Shown here one piece after another: positions 1-7,504 of a stretch of DNA of 24,619 bases. Position numbers and translations under genes: made by a program. The notes beneath the pieces are model-generated. The model ran no database searches. It saw only the letters and a program-made list of their open reading frames with translations, and was not told the DNA's origin. The DNA comes from Chloroflexota bacterium (GTDB lineage: Bacteria > Chloroflexota > Anaerolineae > B4-G1 > SLSP01): NCBI GenBank assembly GCA_022707665.1, contig JAKJAE010000005.1:1-24619 (forward strand). The letters are read 5' to 3'. Each line of letters starts with the position of its first letter. The first letter of the stretch is position 1.

Positions 1-1
1 G

Positions 2-1078
2 AAGCTGCGCGAGCATCTCGCGGGCAGCGCCACAGTGGACACGATCATCGACTTCGGCGACCTGCCGGTCTTCGGGGCGATCGCCTACCCGCAGATCATC
101 GTCTTCCGCAGGACCGCCCCATCCCGCGGCGCCACCGTGCGTGCGCTCACCGTTGAGGACCTTGGGATTGTCGACCGGCTGGGTCAGGCTGTTGCTGAGG
201 AAGGATGGTCACAGGCTCAGTCGACGCTGCGTGCTGACGGCTGGGCGCTCGTACGGCCCGCCGTCTCGGCGCTGATGGCCAAGCTGCGATGCATAGGGAA
301 GCCGTTAGGTGAGCTATTGGGTGGCCGAATCTACTATGGCATCAAAACCGGGTACAACCAAGCCTTCGTCATCGACGGCGCCGCCCGCGACCGCCTGGTT
401 GCCGAGGATGCCAGGAGCGCGGAGATCGTCAGACCCTGGATCAGAGGCCGAGACATCGACCGGTGGAGAACGATGTGGAGCGGGGAGTACCTGATCTTCA
501 CCCGTCGAGGCGTCGACATCGACAGCTACCCGGCGATCAAGCGCCACCTCAGTCAGTTCCGCGATAGGCTTGAGCCCGGGGTCGAGGGAGGACGTAAGCC
601 GGGCAACTATCAGTGGTACGAGATCCAGGACACGATCGACTACTACGAGGTGTTCGACGGACCAAAGATCGTGTATCCACATTTCAACACAAGGCCCGAG
701 TTTGCCTATGACAACTCCGGCACACTCGGTAATGACAAGACGTATGTAATGCCCCATGCACCTCTGTACCTTCTGGGATTGCTCAACTCCTGTGTAGCGT
801 TTTTCTACTTTCGTCAGGTCTGCCCTTCGGTTCAGCAAAGATACATGGAGTTTCGCATCATCTACCTTGAGCAGACACCGATCCCCGACGCGTCTCCCGC
901 AGACCGCGCCGCCATCGAGGGCCTGGTGCGCCGGCTGCTCGACCTGCACACGGGCCCCGAGCCGCCCGACCCCACTGCCGTCGCCGCGCTCGAGGCGGAG
1001 CTCAACGCCCGCGTCTACGCCCTCTACGACCTCACCCCCGCCGAGATCGCCCTCATCGAGGAGAGCACCAGCGGATGA
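2..1078 (+). CDS. Eco57I-type adenine methylase/specificity protein, 3' part (5' end outside window)
   Basis: The frame is open from base 2, before any start codon, so only the C-terminal ~358 residues are present. The opening stretch (KLREHLAGSATVDTIIDFGD, then LPVF and a YPQIIVFRR strand) is typical of the segment following the catalytic NPPY core in Eco57I/PglX-like N6-adenine methylases. The catalytic motif itself lies upstream of the window. The middle carries a TaqI-like target-recognition domain: YYGIKTGYNQAFVID, IRGRDIDRWR, YPHFNTRPEFAYD, then LLGLLNSCVAFFYF and a late YLEQTPIP strand. The C-terminal helix (LNARVYALYDLTPAEIALIEE) is the usual end of the family. Such proteins methylate, and sometimes cut, DNA at a site chosen by the recognition domain. 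A type IIG enzyme and a methylase of a multi-gene defence system are both possible, and the missing N-terminus would decide. A PLD-helicase gene 3 kb downstream favours a multi-gene system. Confidence 0.85.
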   Translation, partial: KLREHLAGSATVDTIIDFGDLPVFGAIAYPQIIVFRRTAPSRGATVRALTVEDLGIVDRLGQAVAEEGWSQAQSTLRADGWALVRPAVSALMAKLRCIGKPLGELLGGRIYYGIKTGYNQAFVIDGAARDRLVAEDARSAEIVRPWIRGRDIDRWRTMWSGEYLIFTRRGVDIDSYPAIKRHLSQFRDRLEPGVEGGRKPGNYQWYEIQDTIDYYEVFDGPKIVYPHFNTRPEFAYDNSGTLGNDKTYVMPHAPLYLLGLLNSCVAFFYFRQVCPSVQQRYMEFRIIYLEQTPIPDASPADRAAIEGLVRRLLDLHTGPEPPDPTAVAALEAELNARVYALYDLTPAEIALIEESTSG

Positions 1079-1124
1079 CGATCACGGCGGATCGCCGGCC
1101 CGTCCCTGTCACACCGCCTCCTGT

Positions 1125-1168
1125 GGGCGCAGCATGCTGCGCCCCTACCTGCGCCCCTACCTGCGCCC
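1125..1168. repeat. 20-bp perfect palindrome abutting a 12-bp tandem repeat
   Basis: GGGCGCAGCATGCTGCGCCC at 1125-1144 equals its own reverse complement. From 1137 the unit CTGCGCCCCTAC is repeated (1137-1148, 1149-1160), followed by a partial third copy to 1168. The block lies between the methylase stop and the Shine-Dalgarno of the next gene. As RNA it could fold into an 8-bp stem with a CATG loop. No T-tract follows, so it could equally be an operator, a weak terminator or a slippage product. Confidence 0.7.
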
Positions 1169-1189
1169 GACCTATCCTGAGGAGGATCT

Positions 1190-2602
1190 ATGGACCCCGA
1201 TCGTGATTCCCGCTACACCAGCCTGCTCGGCGGCGTACCGCTCGCCTCGGATCCGGACCGCCACTGGGCGCAGGCCCTCATCGAAGAGGCGTTGCTGCGC
1301 ATGGGCGCTCCGATAGACCACGGTGAAACCTGGGATTGGCGCACCGTTTCGGCGATCTCATCCTACGGCGAGGCTGCGGTCGACGTGGCCATCGTCGACC
1401 GCGGCACAGACGGCCTCGCGCTCCTCGCCATCGCACCGATCCTCGAATGGCCTGAGAACGAGCGGCTGCAGGGCGAGCTCGGCGAGACCCTTCTGCGGCT
1501 GAACTATGAGTTTCTGACCGCATCGCACCTCGCCATCGCCTTGGATAGTGTCGTCCTCATCGACATCCGCCCGATCGAGGGGCTGACGACTGAGGCTGTG
1601 CAGGAAGCCCTCGTGGCGATTCTCAGGACTGCGATCGACCTTGGCCCCCGGCTCCGCGCGGACTTCGCGCTCGCCCTGCCACAGATCCCGCTCGACGAGC
1701 GTACCTACTTTGCTGTGCGCGATCTCTATCGCGGGGTCTCGCCCGAAGCCCAGGTGTCCTATTCCGCGCTCCTCGAGGACTGGCACGCCCGCGGTGGCCA
1801 GACTGACACCACCGGCAAGACCCTCAGACTCCTGGGGGCAGCGTCGGGCTCTGTCGTCGCCGTGCTGATCGGGCACGCCTCCGCCGGCCCGATCGTCACG
1901 GTGAGCTGGAACAGCCTCGAGCGCACCTACGGCGTCCGGCCCGAGGACGCCGACGCGTTCCGCGCTGCCGTGCCCCGACCCGAAGGCTTTGAGCTCACCG
2001 CGAGCTCCGCCCACCTGCCGGTGGAAGCGCTCACCCCCACAATGATCGTGGCGCTCGTCGACGCGCTGGCGCTGCTGGATGACGCTATGACGCGCGCGGT
2101 GAAGCCCGGCCCGCCCCCTGTGCCCGACCTGCACGCCCGCTGGGGGCTCGCGCCCACCGCGGGCAAAGCTACGCTGCGCAACGTCGACGCCACCCTTGAG
2201 ACCTGCCCGGACGCCGTGCGCCCCACCTTCATCCGCCTCATCGAGCGCTGGCAGGCCGCCGGGCTCGCAGTCTACACCAACAACCCGCACCTCGTCTACC
2301 TCCGGCTGACCGTCCCGGGCGAGACGCCCGGCCTGACGACCACCTACGCCGCCGTGACACTACGTGCGCCGGACGGCAAGCGCGGCGCCCGCGTCGACGT
2401 CGCCTGCCCGTGGCCCCGGTCCATCAAGGATGACCCCGAGGCCGGGCGCCTGGTGGAGACGCTGGCACACCTGCCCGGCTACACTCCCCGCGATGACGGC
2501 TTCCGCCTTGACCTGCGCGACCCGCTCTCGGATGCGGACCTGCAGTCCCTCGGCGATGGCCTCATAGGCCTCGCGGCACACTATAGCCGACGAGACCTTT
2601 GA
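1190..2602 (+). CDS. Hypothetical protein in the defence-like island
   Basis: The 470-aa protein starts at ATG 1190 behind a strong GAGGAGG Shine-Dalgarno at 1179-1185. I do not recognise it with certainty. Three alpha/beta segments can be seen. Residues about 20-150 alternate hydrophobic strands with acidic helices (VDVAIVDRG, LLAIAPILEWP, LNYEFLTASHLAIAL, VVLIDIRPIEG) in the manner of CesT/YbjN-like chaperone folds. Residues about 185-300 are a second globular part. Residues about 325-465 repeat a similar alternation (FIRLIERWQAAGLAVYTNNP, then LVYLRLTV). There is no signal peptide, membrane segment or catalytic motif, so it is probably a soluble cytoplasmic protein. It sits 111 bp after the methylase gene on the same strand and may be its partner or an adaptor. 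The CesT/YbjN comparison is an impression from pattern, not a demonstrated homology. Confidence 0.75.
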   Translation: MDPDRDSRYTSLLGGVPLASDPDRHWAQALIEEALLRMGAPIDHGETWDWRTVSAISSYGEAAVDVAIVDRGTDGLALLAIAPILEWPENERLQGELGETLLRLNYEFLTASHLAIALDSVVLIDIRPIEGLTTEAVQEALVAILRTAIDLGPRLRADFALALPQIPLDERTYFAVRDLYRGVSPEAQVSYSALLEDWHARGGQTDTTGKTLRLLGAASGSVVAVLIGHASAGPIVTVSWNSLERTYGVRPEDADAFRAAVPRPEGFELTASSAHLPVEALTPTMIVALVDALALLDDAMTRAVKPGPPPVPDLHARWGLAPTAGKATLRNVDATLETCPDAVRPTFIRLIERWQAAGLAVYTNNPHLVYLRLTVPGETPGLTTTYAAVTLRAPDGKRGARVDVACPWPRSIKDDPEAGRLVETLAHLPGYTPRDDGFRLDLRDPLSDADLQSLGDGLIGLAAHYSRRDL

Positions 2603-2622
2603 GCCCTCCGACAGCTCAAAGG
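2596..2622 (+). terminator. Hairpin at the end of the 470-aa gene, possible weak terminator
   Basis: CCTTTGAGC (2596-2604) pairs perfectly with GCTCAAAGG (2614-2622) across a 9-nt loop, and the stem includes the stop codon of the preceding gene. There is no clear T-tract, so termination would be weak. It separates the upstream genes from a new TATAAT box at 2662. Confidence 0.4.
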
Positions 2623-2661
2623 CTTGGGGCGTGGCGTTTCGAGTGAGTTGTAGAAAGCCAG

Positions 2662-2667
2662 TATAAT
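2662..2667 (+). promoter_or_regulatory. Putative -10 box upstream of the AAA ATPase operon
   Basis: A perfect TATAAT lies 73 bp before the ATPase start codon. The -35 is poor (TTCGAG at 2638-2643, 18-bp spacer). It follows a hairpin that ends the previous gene, so the ATPase, its partner and the helicase probably form their own transcript. Confidence 0.45.
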
Positions 2668-2739
2668 GAAGATGGGGATAGAGTGTACCTGGCGCCGCTG
2701 GGAGCAGGGTGCGCGAGGAATCGTGAAAGGAGTGGCCCA

Positions 2740-3759
2740 ATGCTGGAGAAGCTGACGGTACGAAACTTCACCGCGTTCACCCATCTTGCCCTTGAGTTCC
2801 TGCCCGGCGCGAATGTCTTCATCGGTGCCAATGCCACAGGTAAGACCCACGTCCTCAAGTTACTCTATGCTGCGCTGAGTAGCCAGGCTGTCACCGAACG
2901 CCATGAAGGCGAAGCTTTCGCCAGGAAGCTGCAGAACGTGTTTCTGCCGCGCGAGAGGCATCTCGGTCGCCTCGTACACCGCGTCAAGGGTGGAGAGACT
3001 TGCGAAGGCGTGATCAAGCGGCGCGGCCGTGACATGGCTTTCAGCTTCAGCAATCGCGCAGTGAACGAGCTGGAGTTCCGCAGTCGCTGGCCTTCCGAGA
3101 TTGGCCCTGCCGTCTACATTCCGGTCAAGGAGATGCTGGCCAACGCGCCTGGCTTTCGCTCGCTCTACCAGACCCGCGAGATCCACTTCGAGGAGATCTA
3201 CGCCGACATCATCGACAAGGCTTATTTGCCCCTTCTCAAGGGCGCTCCCACACAAGACCGCAGCCTCCTCCTCGATATGGTGCAGGAGGCTATGGAGGGC
3301 CGGGTTGTCGTAAAAGGCGAGCAGTTCTACCTGAAGAACCGGCAAGGCGAGCTGGAGTTCACGCTGCTGGCCGAGGGGCATCGCAAGCTGGCTCTCCTCT
3401 GGCTGCTCATCGCCAATGGCACCCTGCTGGAGGGATCGACGCTCTTCTGGGATGAGCCCGAAGCCAATCTCAACCCGGCGCTGATCCGCACCTTGGTAGC
3501 GATCTTATTGCAGCTCCAGCGCCAGGGCGTACAGCTCTTTGTTGCGACACACAGCTATGTCGTGCTCAAGGAGTTTGAGCTGCAGCATACTATGGACCAC
3601 GCACTCCGCTACATCGTGTTGGAGCGTGACTCGGCCACCAAGGAGATCACGCATCGCGTTGCCGACGCGTACCTTGAGACGCTTCCGCATGGGGTTGCTC
3701 AGGCCTACGAGGACATTTACGATCGCGAAGTCCAGCGCACGCTGGAGGGCGTCCTATGA
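2740..3759 (+). CDS. AAA family (OLD/RecF-like) ATPase
   Basis: A 339-aa P-loop ATPase of the SMC/OLD-like type common in defence systems. The start is placed at ATG 2740, seven bases after GAAAGGAG (2725-2732). An in-frame upstream start at 2683 would add 19 residues without a ribosome site. The N-terminus LEKLTVRNFTAF begins the fold, the Walker A GANATGKT is at residues 29-36, the signature-like AEGHRKLALLWLL precedes Walker B LFWDEPEANLNP (D238, E239), and the switch histidine is in VATHS (H271). It has no inserted TOPRIM domain, unlike full-length OLD nucleases. Its stop overlaps the next start (ATGA), so the two proteins are made together. ATPases of this size with a coupled small gene often act as sensors that hold an effector in check. 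No trigger can be read from the sequence. Confidence 0.88.
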   Translation: MLEKLTVRNFTAFTHLALEFLPGANVFIGANATGKTHVLKLLYAALSSQAVTERHEGEAFARKLQNVFLPRERHLGRLVHRVKGGETCEGVIKRRGRDMAFSFSNRAVNELEFRSRWPSEIGPAVYIPVKEMLANAPGFRSLYQTREIHFEEIYADIIDKAYLPLLKGAPTQDRSLLLDMVQEAMEGRVVVKGEQFYLKNRQGELEFTLLAEGHRKLALLWLLIANGTLLEGSTLFWDEPEANLNPALIRTLVAILLQLQRQGVQLFVATHSYVVLKEFELQHTMDHALRYIVLERDSATKEITHRVADAYLETLPHGVAQAYEDIYDREVQRTLEGVL

Positions 3760-4070
3760 CCGTCTACGTCGAGGGTAACTTGCTGTTCGACTTCTCCAGC
3801 GCCGTCCGCAGCACGAAATTCGACGAAGAGGGAGCACACGGGCTGACCCATTGTATGAAGGCCGTCGACTTCCTCGTGTTGATCGCCCTGAGTGCCTTGC
3901 AGCCGCCCGATCTGATTGTGCTCAGTGATGGCCTGCGACGTAGCCTTCCGGTTGCCGGCCCGCCTGGACAGCGCTGGCAGCCATTCGTACAGGACTGCCA
4001 GGTCTTCAACCTGCAGACTTGGTCGAAATCACTTGGCGCGCTGTTCCCCGTGACTCGGCTTCAGCAATGA
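3756..4070 (+). CDS. Small partner of the AAA ATPase, probably internally shortened
   Basis: A 104-aa protein whose ATG overlaps the ATPase stop by four bases, a classic translational coupling. It starts TVYVEGNLLFDFSSAV, then KFDEEGAHGLTHCMKAVDF. It then runs directly into a second block (LVLIALSALQPPDLIVLSDG, later FVQDCQVFNLQTW). From memory of comparable ATPase-linked proteins, these two blocks are usually separated by about 70-80 residues that include a strand with an acidic/KD pair resembling a PD-(D/E)XK nuclease core. Here they are joined near residues 36-42 (nt 3861-3882) with the frame intact. If that memory is right, the gene has lost its catalytic core and encodes an inactive remnant or a minimal regulator. 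Alternatively it is simply a short member of an uncharacterised family. The protein is small and soluble, with no membrane segment. Confidence 0.65.
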   Translation: MTVYVEGNLLFDFSSAVRSTKFDEEGAHGLTHCMKAVDFLVLIALSALQPPDLIVLSDGLRRSLPVAGPPGQRWQPFVQDCQVFNLQTWSKSLGALFPVTRLQQ

Positions 4071-4107
4071 CCTTGGCGCGACTCTCCAAGCTTCGCGCAG
4101 AGGGTAT

Positions 4108-7100
4108 ATGACCCACGACATCATCGACAATCGGTCCGTGAAGCTGGTCGACGTCATCCGCACAACGTTGCCCGGCAGCGAGTCGGCGAAGTTCGCCGTC
4201 GGCTACTTTTTCCTCTCGGGGCTGGAGGCCGTCGCCGACACACTGCGCAACGTTCGCGACCTGCGGCTCCTGATCGGCAACACCTCCAACCGCGAGACGA
4301 TCGAGCAGATCGCTGAAGGCTATCGCCGTATCGAGCAGGTGCACGAGGCCGCCGAGGCGCTGCAGTTCCCCAAGCGCACCGCTATGGAGGCGTCCGCCGC
4401 CCGCACCGCCGCCGCAGTCGGCGAGACCCTGGGAGCGATGGACCAGACCGATGCCGCCGCCGAGCTGGTGAGCGTCCTCATCGACCTGATCGAGACAGGG
4501 CGCCTTTCGGTCCGCGTCTATACCCGGGGCCGGCTCCACGCCAAGACCTACATCTTCGACTACGGTCCGGCCTTCGACACGCAGGGACAACCGGTGCCCC
4601 GCCTGGAACACGGCGTCGCCATCACCGGCTCCAGCAACTTCACCCTCTCCGGCATCGCCTCGAACACCGAGCTCAATGTCATCGTGAACGGGAACGAGAA
4701 CCATGCCGCGCTGACCGCCTGGTTTGAGGCGCTGTGGGCCGATGCCCAGGACTTCGACGCCCACCTGATGCAGGCACTGCAGGCGTCGTGGTCCCGCGCC
4801 ACGGTCACCCCCTACCAGATCTATCTCAAAACACTCTACGAGTTGGTGCGCGACCAGTTGGAGGGCGCCGATGGGGCGGAGCTCCTCTGGCACGACGAGA
4901 TCACGAGCGTGCTTACCGAGTTCCAGCAGCGCGCCGTCGTCCAGGCCATCGCCATGATCCGGCGCTATGGCGGCTGTTTCGTCGCCGATGTCGTCGGCCT
5001 GGGCAAGTCCTACATCGGCGCTGCCATCGTCAAGCACTTCGAGCGCCACGACCGCGCCCGCCCGCTCATCATCTGCCCACCCCCGCTCGTCGAGATGTGG
5101 GAACACTACAACGAGGCCTACCAGCTCAACGCGCGGGTGCTGTCGATGGGAATGCTCAAGGAGGATGAGGCGCTGGGCCCCGAGTGGATGCTGCACGACG
5201 AGCGCACTCGCTATCGCGACTTCGTCCTCATCGACGAGAGCCACAATTTCCGCAACACCGGGAACCAGCGCTATCGCGTCCTGCAGAGCTACCTATCGAC
5301 CGGGGAGCGGCGCGTGGTCATGCTCACCGCCACCCCGCGCAACAAGTCGCTCTGGGATGTCTACAATCAGCTCAAACTCTTCCACCCCGAGGACGTCACC
5401 GACCTGCCGATCGACCCACCTCACCTGCGCGACTACTTCCGGCTGGTGGAGGCCGGCGAGCGGCGCCTCCCGGAGCTGCTGGCCCACCTGCTGATCCGCC
5501 GGCGGCGCATCGACGTGTTGCGCTGGTACGGCTACGATGCGGAGACCGGGGCGCGCGTCGACCCCGATGCCATCGCGCCCTATCGTAACGGGAAGCGCAA
5601 GGCCTTTGTCTGGGTGGGCGGGCGGAAGCAGTTCTTCCCCGATCGCCATCTGCAAACCGTCGAGTACAGCATCGAGGCGACCTACGCGGGCCTCTACGAC
5701 GAGCTGCGCGCCTGCCTCACGGCTACGCCACCGGGTGGCACGCCAGTCGACAGCGCACAATCCGCGTGCGCGCCCCTCACCTATGCCCGCTATGGCCTCT
5801 GGGGCTACGTGAAGCCCGGCCACCGCGATCACCCGCCCTACGACGACCTCAGACGAGCCGGCGCCACCTTGCGCGGCCTCATGCGCGTAATGCTGTTCAA
5901 GCGCCTCGAGTCAAGCGTGCACGCCTTCAGGCAGACGGTGGCGACGCTGCTGCGCACCCATCGTGCCTTCCTCGCCGCGCTCGATGCGGGGATCGTCGCT
6001 GCTGGAGATGAGGCCCAGGAGCTCCTCCGTGGGTCGGACGCCGATGAGGAGCAGTCGCTCGTCGATGCGCTCGAGGCCCTCACGACGCGCTACCGGCTCG
6101 AGGACTTCGAGGCCGCGGCGTTGCGCGCCGATGTGGCCCATGATGTGGCCGTCCTCGAGCATATGCTGGGGCTCGTGGCGCCGATCTCGCCCGCGCACGA
6201 CGCCAAACTCCAGACCCTGCTGGCGCGGCTCGATGAACCGGAGCTGCGCGGTCGTAAGGTGCTCATCTTCACCCAGTATGCTGACACGGCACAATACCTC
6301 TACGATGCACTCGTGGTTGCGCGGCCCGGCACCGAGGTCGATGTCATCTTTAGCCAGGGCAGGAACCGCGCCCAGGTCGTGGGCCGCTTCGCGCCACGCG
6401 CCAACCCGCAGGATGCGCCCGCAGACGGCACGCCCGAGATCGACACGCTGATTGCCACCGACGTGCTCTCCGAGGGCCTGAACCTTCAGGACTGTGACAC
6501 CCTCATCAACTATGATCTGCACTGGAACCCGGTGCGCCTGATCCAGCGATTCGGGCGCATCGACCGCATCGGCACGGAACACGACCGCATCCACGCGCTC
6601 AACTTCCTGCCCGAGCGCACGCTGGAGCAGAACCTGGGCCTGCAGGAGAAGCTTCGCCGGCGCATCCAGGAGATCCACGACACGATCGGCGAGGACGCCG
6701 CGATCCTGGACCCGCTGGAGCGCCTGAACGAGGAAGCGCTGTATGCGATCTACGGCCGGGGCGATGTCGTCGATGACGAGTCCGATGTCGACGCCTATAT
6801 TGACATGAACGAAGCCCTCGAGACAGTCCGTCAGCTCCGCGAGGATGACCCCGAGCTCTTCCGCACCATCGCCACGCTGAGCAACGGCGTCCGCTGCGGC
6901 TACCGTAAGCGTCAGGGCGGCGCCGTCGTCCTCTGCCGTGCGGGGCGCTACGCTCAGCTTTACCAGGTAGACGCGTCGGGCGAGATCGTCACTCGCGAGG
7001 CCCCGCGTATCCTCAAGCAGATGGCCTGCTCACCCGATGAACCGGCGGCCCCACTGCCCGATGGCCACAACGCCCGCGTGATGGCCGTCAAACGAACCTT

Positions 7101-7461
7101 TGACCGCGAGGTGATCGCACGGCGCGCCGAACAGCGCCACACGGCCGCTCAGACGCGCGCTCAACGCTATGTGCTGCAGGAGCTGCGCGCCCTCTACGCC
7201 GCGTCGGATGCTGCCCTTCAGCCGCAGATCGCGCAACTCGACGCCGTCTTCCAGCACACAATCACACGCCCCGTCGTTCAGACTGCGCTCAACCGGATGC
7301 GGCGGGAGCGCCTGACAGGCCAGGTGCTCCTTGATGAGCTCGCGCAGCTCTACACCTTGCATGGTTTGGCGTCACTCCTCACCGACACCCACGCCGAGCG
7401 CGATGCCACCGATGGGGACCTACCCATCATCGTCTGCAGCGAGGGCTGGCTTCCAGACTAG
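4108..7461 (+). CDS. PLD-nuclease / SNF2-type helicase fusion protein
   Basis: An 1117-aa fusion. Residues about 1-240 are a phospholipase-D-type nuclease domain: IIDN near the start, VGYFFLSGLEAV, then a single HxK motif in LHAKTYIFD (H144, K146) followed by GSSNFT (174-179). One HxK motif per chain implies that two chains join to form an active site, as in BfiI-type restriction nucleases. Residues about 265-830 are a superfamily 2 helicase of the SNF2/RapA kind: Walker A DVVGLGKS (294-301), DESH (376-379), TATP (407-410), ATDVLSEGLNLQ near 783-794 and QRFGRIDRIG (813-822). The remaining ~295 residues form a helical tail. The ribosome site AGAGGG is only three bases from ATG 4108, but the protein starts at the expected family position. 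Genes of this kind accompany adenine methylases in restriction-like systems. A function in DNA translocation and cutting is inferred. Confidence 0.9.
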   Translation: MTHDIIDNRSVKLVDVIRTTLPGSESAKFAVGYFFLSGLEAVADTLRNVRDLRLLIGNTSNRETIEQIAEGYRRIEQVHEAAEALQFPKRTAMEASAARTAAAVGETLGAMDQTDAAAELVSVLIDLIETGRLSVRVYTRGRLHAKTYIFDYGPAFDTQGQPVPRLEHGVAITGSSNFTLSGIASNTELNVIVNGNENHAALTAWFEALWADAQDFDAHLMQALQASWSRATVTPYQIYLKTLYELVRDQLEGADGAELLWHDEITSVLTEFQQRAVVQAIAMIRRYGGCFVADVVGLGKSYIGAAIVKHFERHDRARPLIICPPPLVEMWEHYNEAYQLNARVLSMGMLKEDEALGPEWMLHDERTRYRDFVLIDESHNFRNTGNQRYRVLQSYLSTGERRVVMLTATPRNKSLWDVYNQLKLFHPEDVTDLPIDPPHLRDYFRLVEAGERRLPELLAHLLIRRRRIDVLRWYGYDAETGARVDPDAIAPYRNGKRKAFVWVGGRKQFFPDRHLQTVEYSIEATYAGLYDELRACLTATPPGGTPVDSAQSACAPLTYARYGLWGYVKPGHRDHPPYDDLRRAGATLRGLMRVMLFKRLESSVHAFRQTVATLLRTHRAFLAALDAGIVAAGDEAQELLRGSDADEEQSLVDALEALTTRYRLEDFEAAALRADVAHDVAVLEHMLGLVAPISPAHDAKLQTLLARLDEPELRGRKVLIFTQYADTAQYLYDALVVARPGTEVDVIFSQGRNRAQVVGRFAPRANPQDAPADGTPEIDTLIATDVLSEGLNLQDCDTLINYDLHWNPVRLIQRFGRIDRIGTEHDRIHALNFLPERTLEQNLGLQEKLRRRIQEIHDTIGEDAAILDPLERLNEEALYAIYGRGDVVDDESDVDAYIDMNEALETVRQLREDDPELFRTIATLSNGVRCGYRKRQGGAVVLCRAGRYAQLYQVDASGEIVTREAPRILKQMACSPDEPAAPLPDGHNARVMAVKRTFDREVIARRAEQRHTAAQTRAQRYVLQELRALYAASDAALQPQIAQLDAVFQHTITRPVVQTALNRMRRERLTGQVLLDELAQLYTLHGLASLLTDTHAERDATDGDLPIIVCSEGWLPD

Positions 7462-7474
7462 ACCAGGCCTGGTC
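7461..7474. repeat. 14-bp perfect palindrome between helicase and peptidase genes
   Basis: GACCAGGCCTGGTC is its own reverse complement and starts on the last base of the helicase stop codon. It lies 30 bases before the S41 peptidase start. It could be a regulator site or a small hairpin. No T-tract follows. Confidence 0.5.
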
Positions 7475-7504
7475 CGGTCTGCATGATGACATAGGAGGAC
7501 CACC

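Noticed and set aside
1137..1168. Tandem repeat as a CRISPR fragment
   Set aside because: Units are 12 bp, directly adjacent, with no spacers.
2..7461. Assignment of the island to BREX or DISARM
   Set aside because: None of the other hallmark genes (PglZ, BrxC, DrmA, DrmB) is in the window. A methylase and a helicase alone are not enough.
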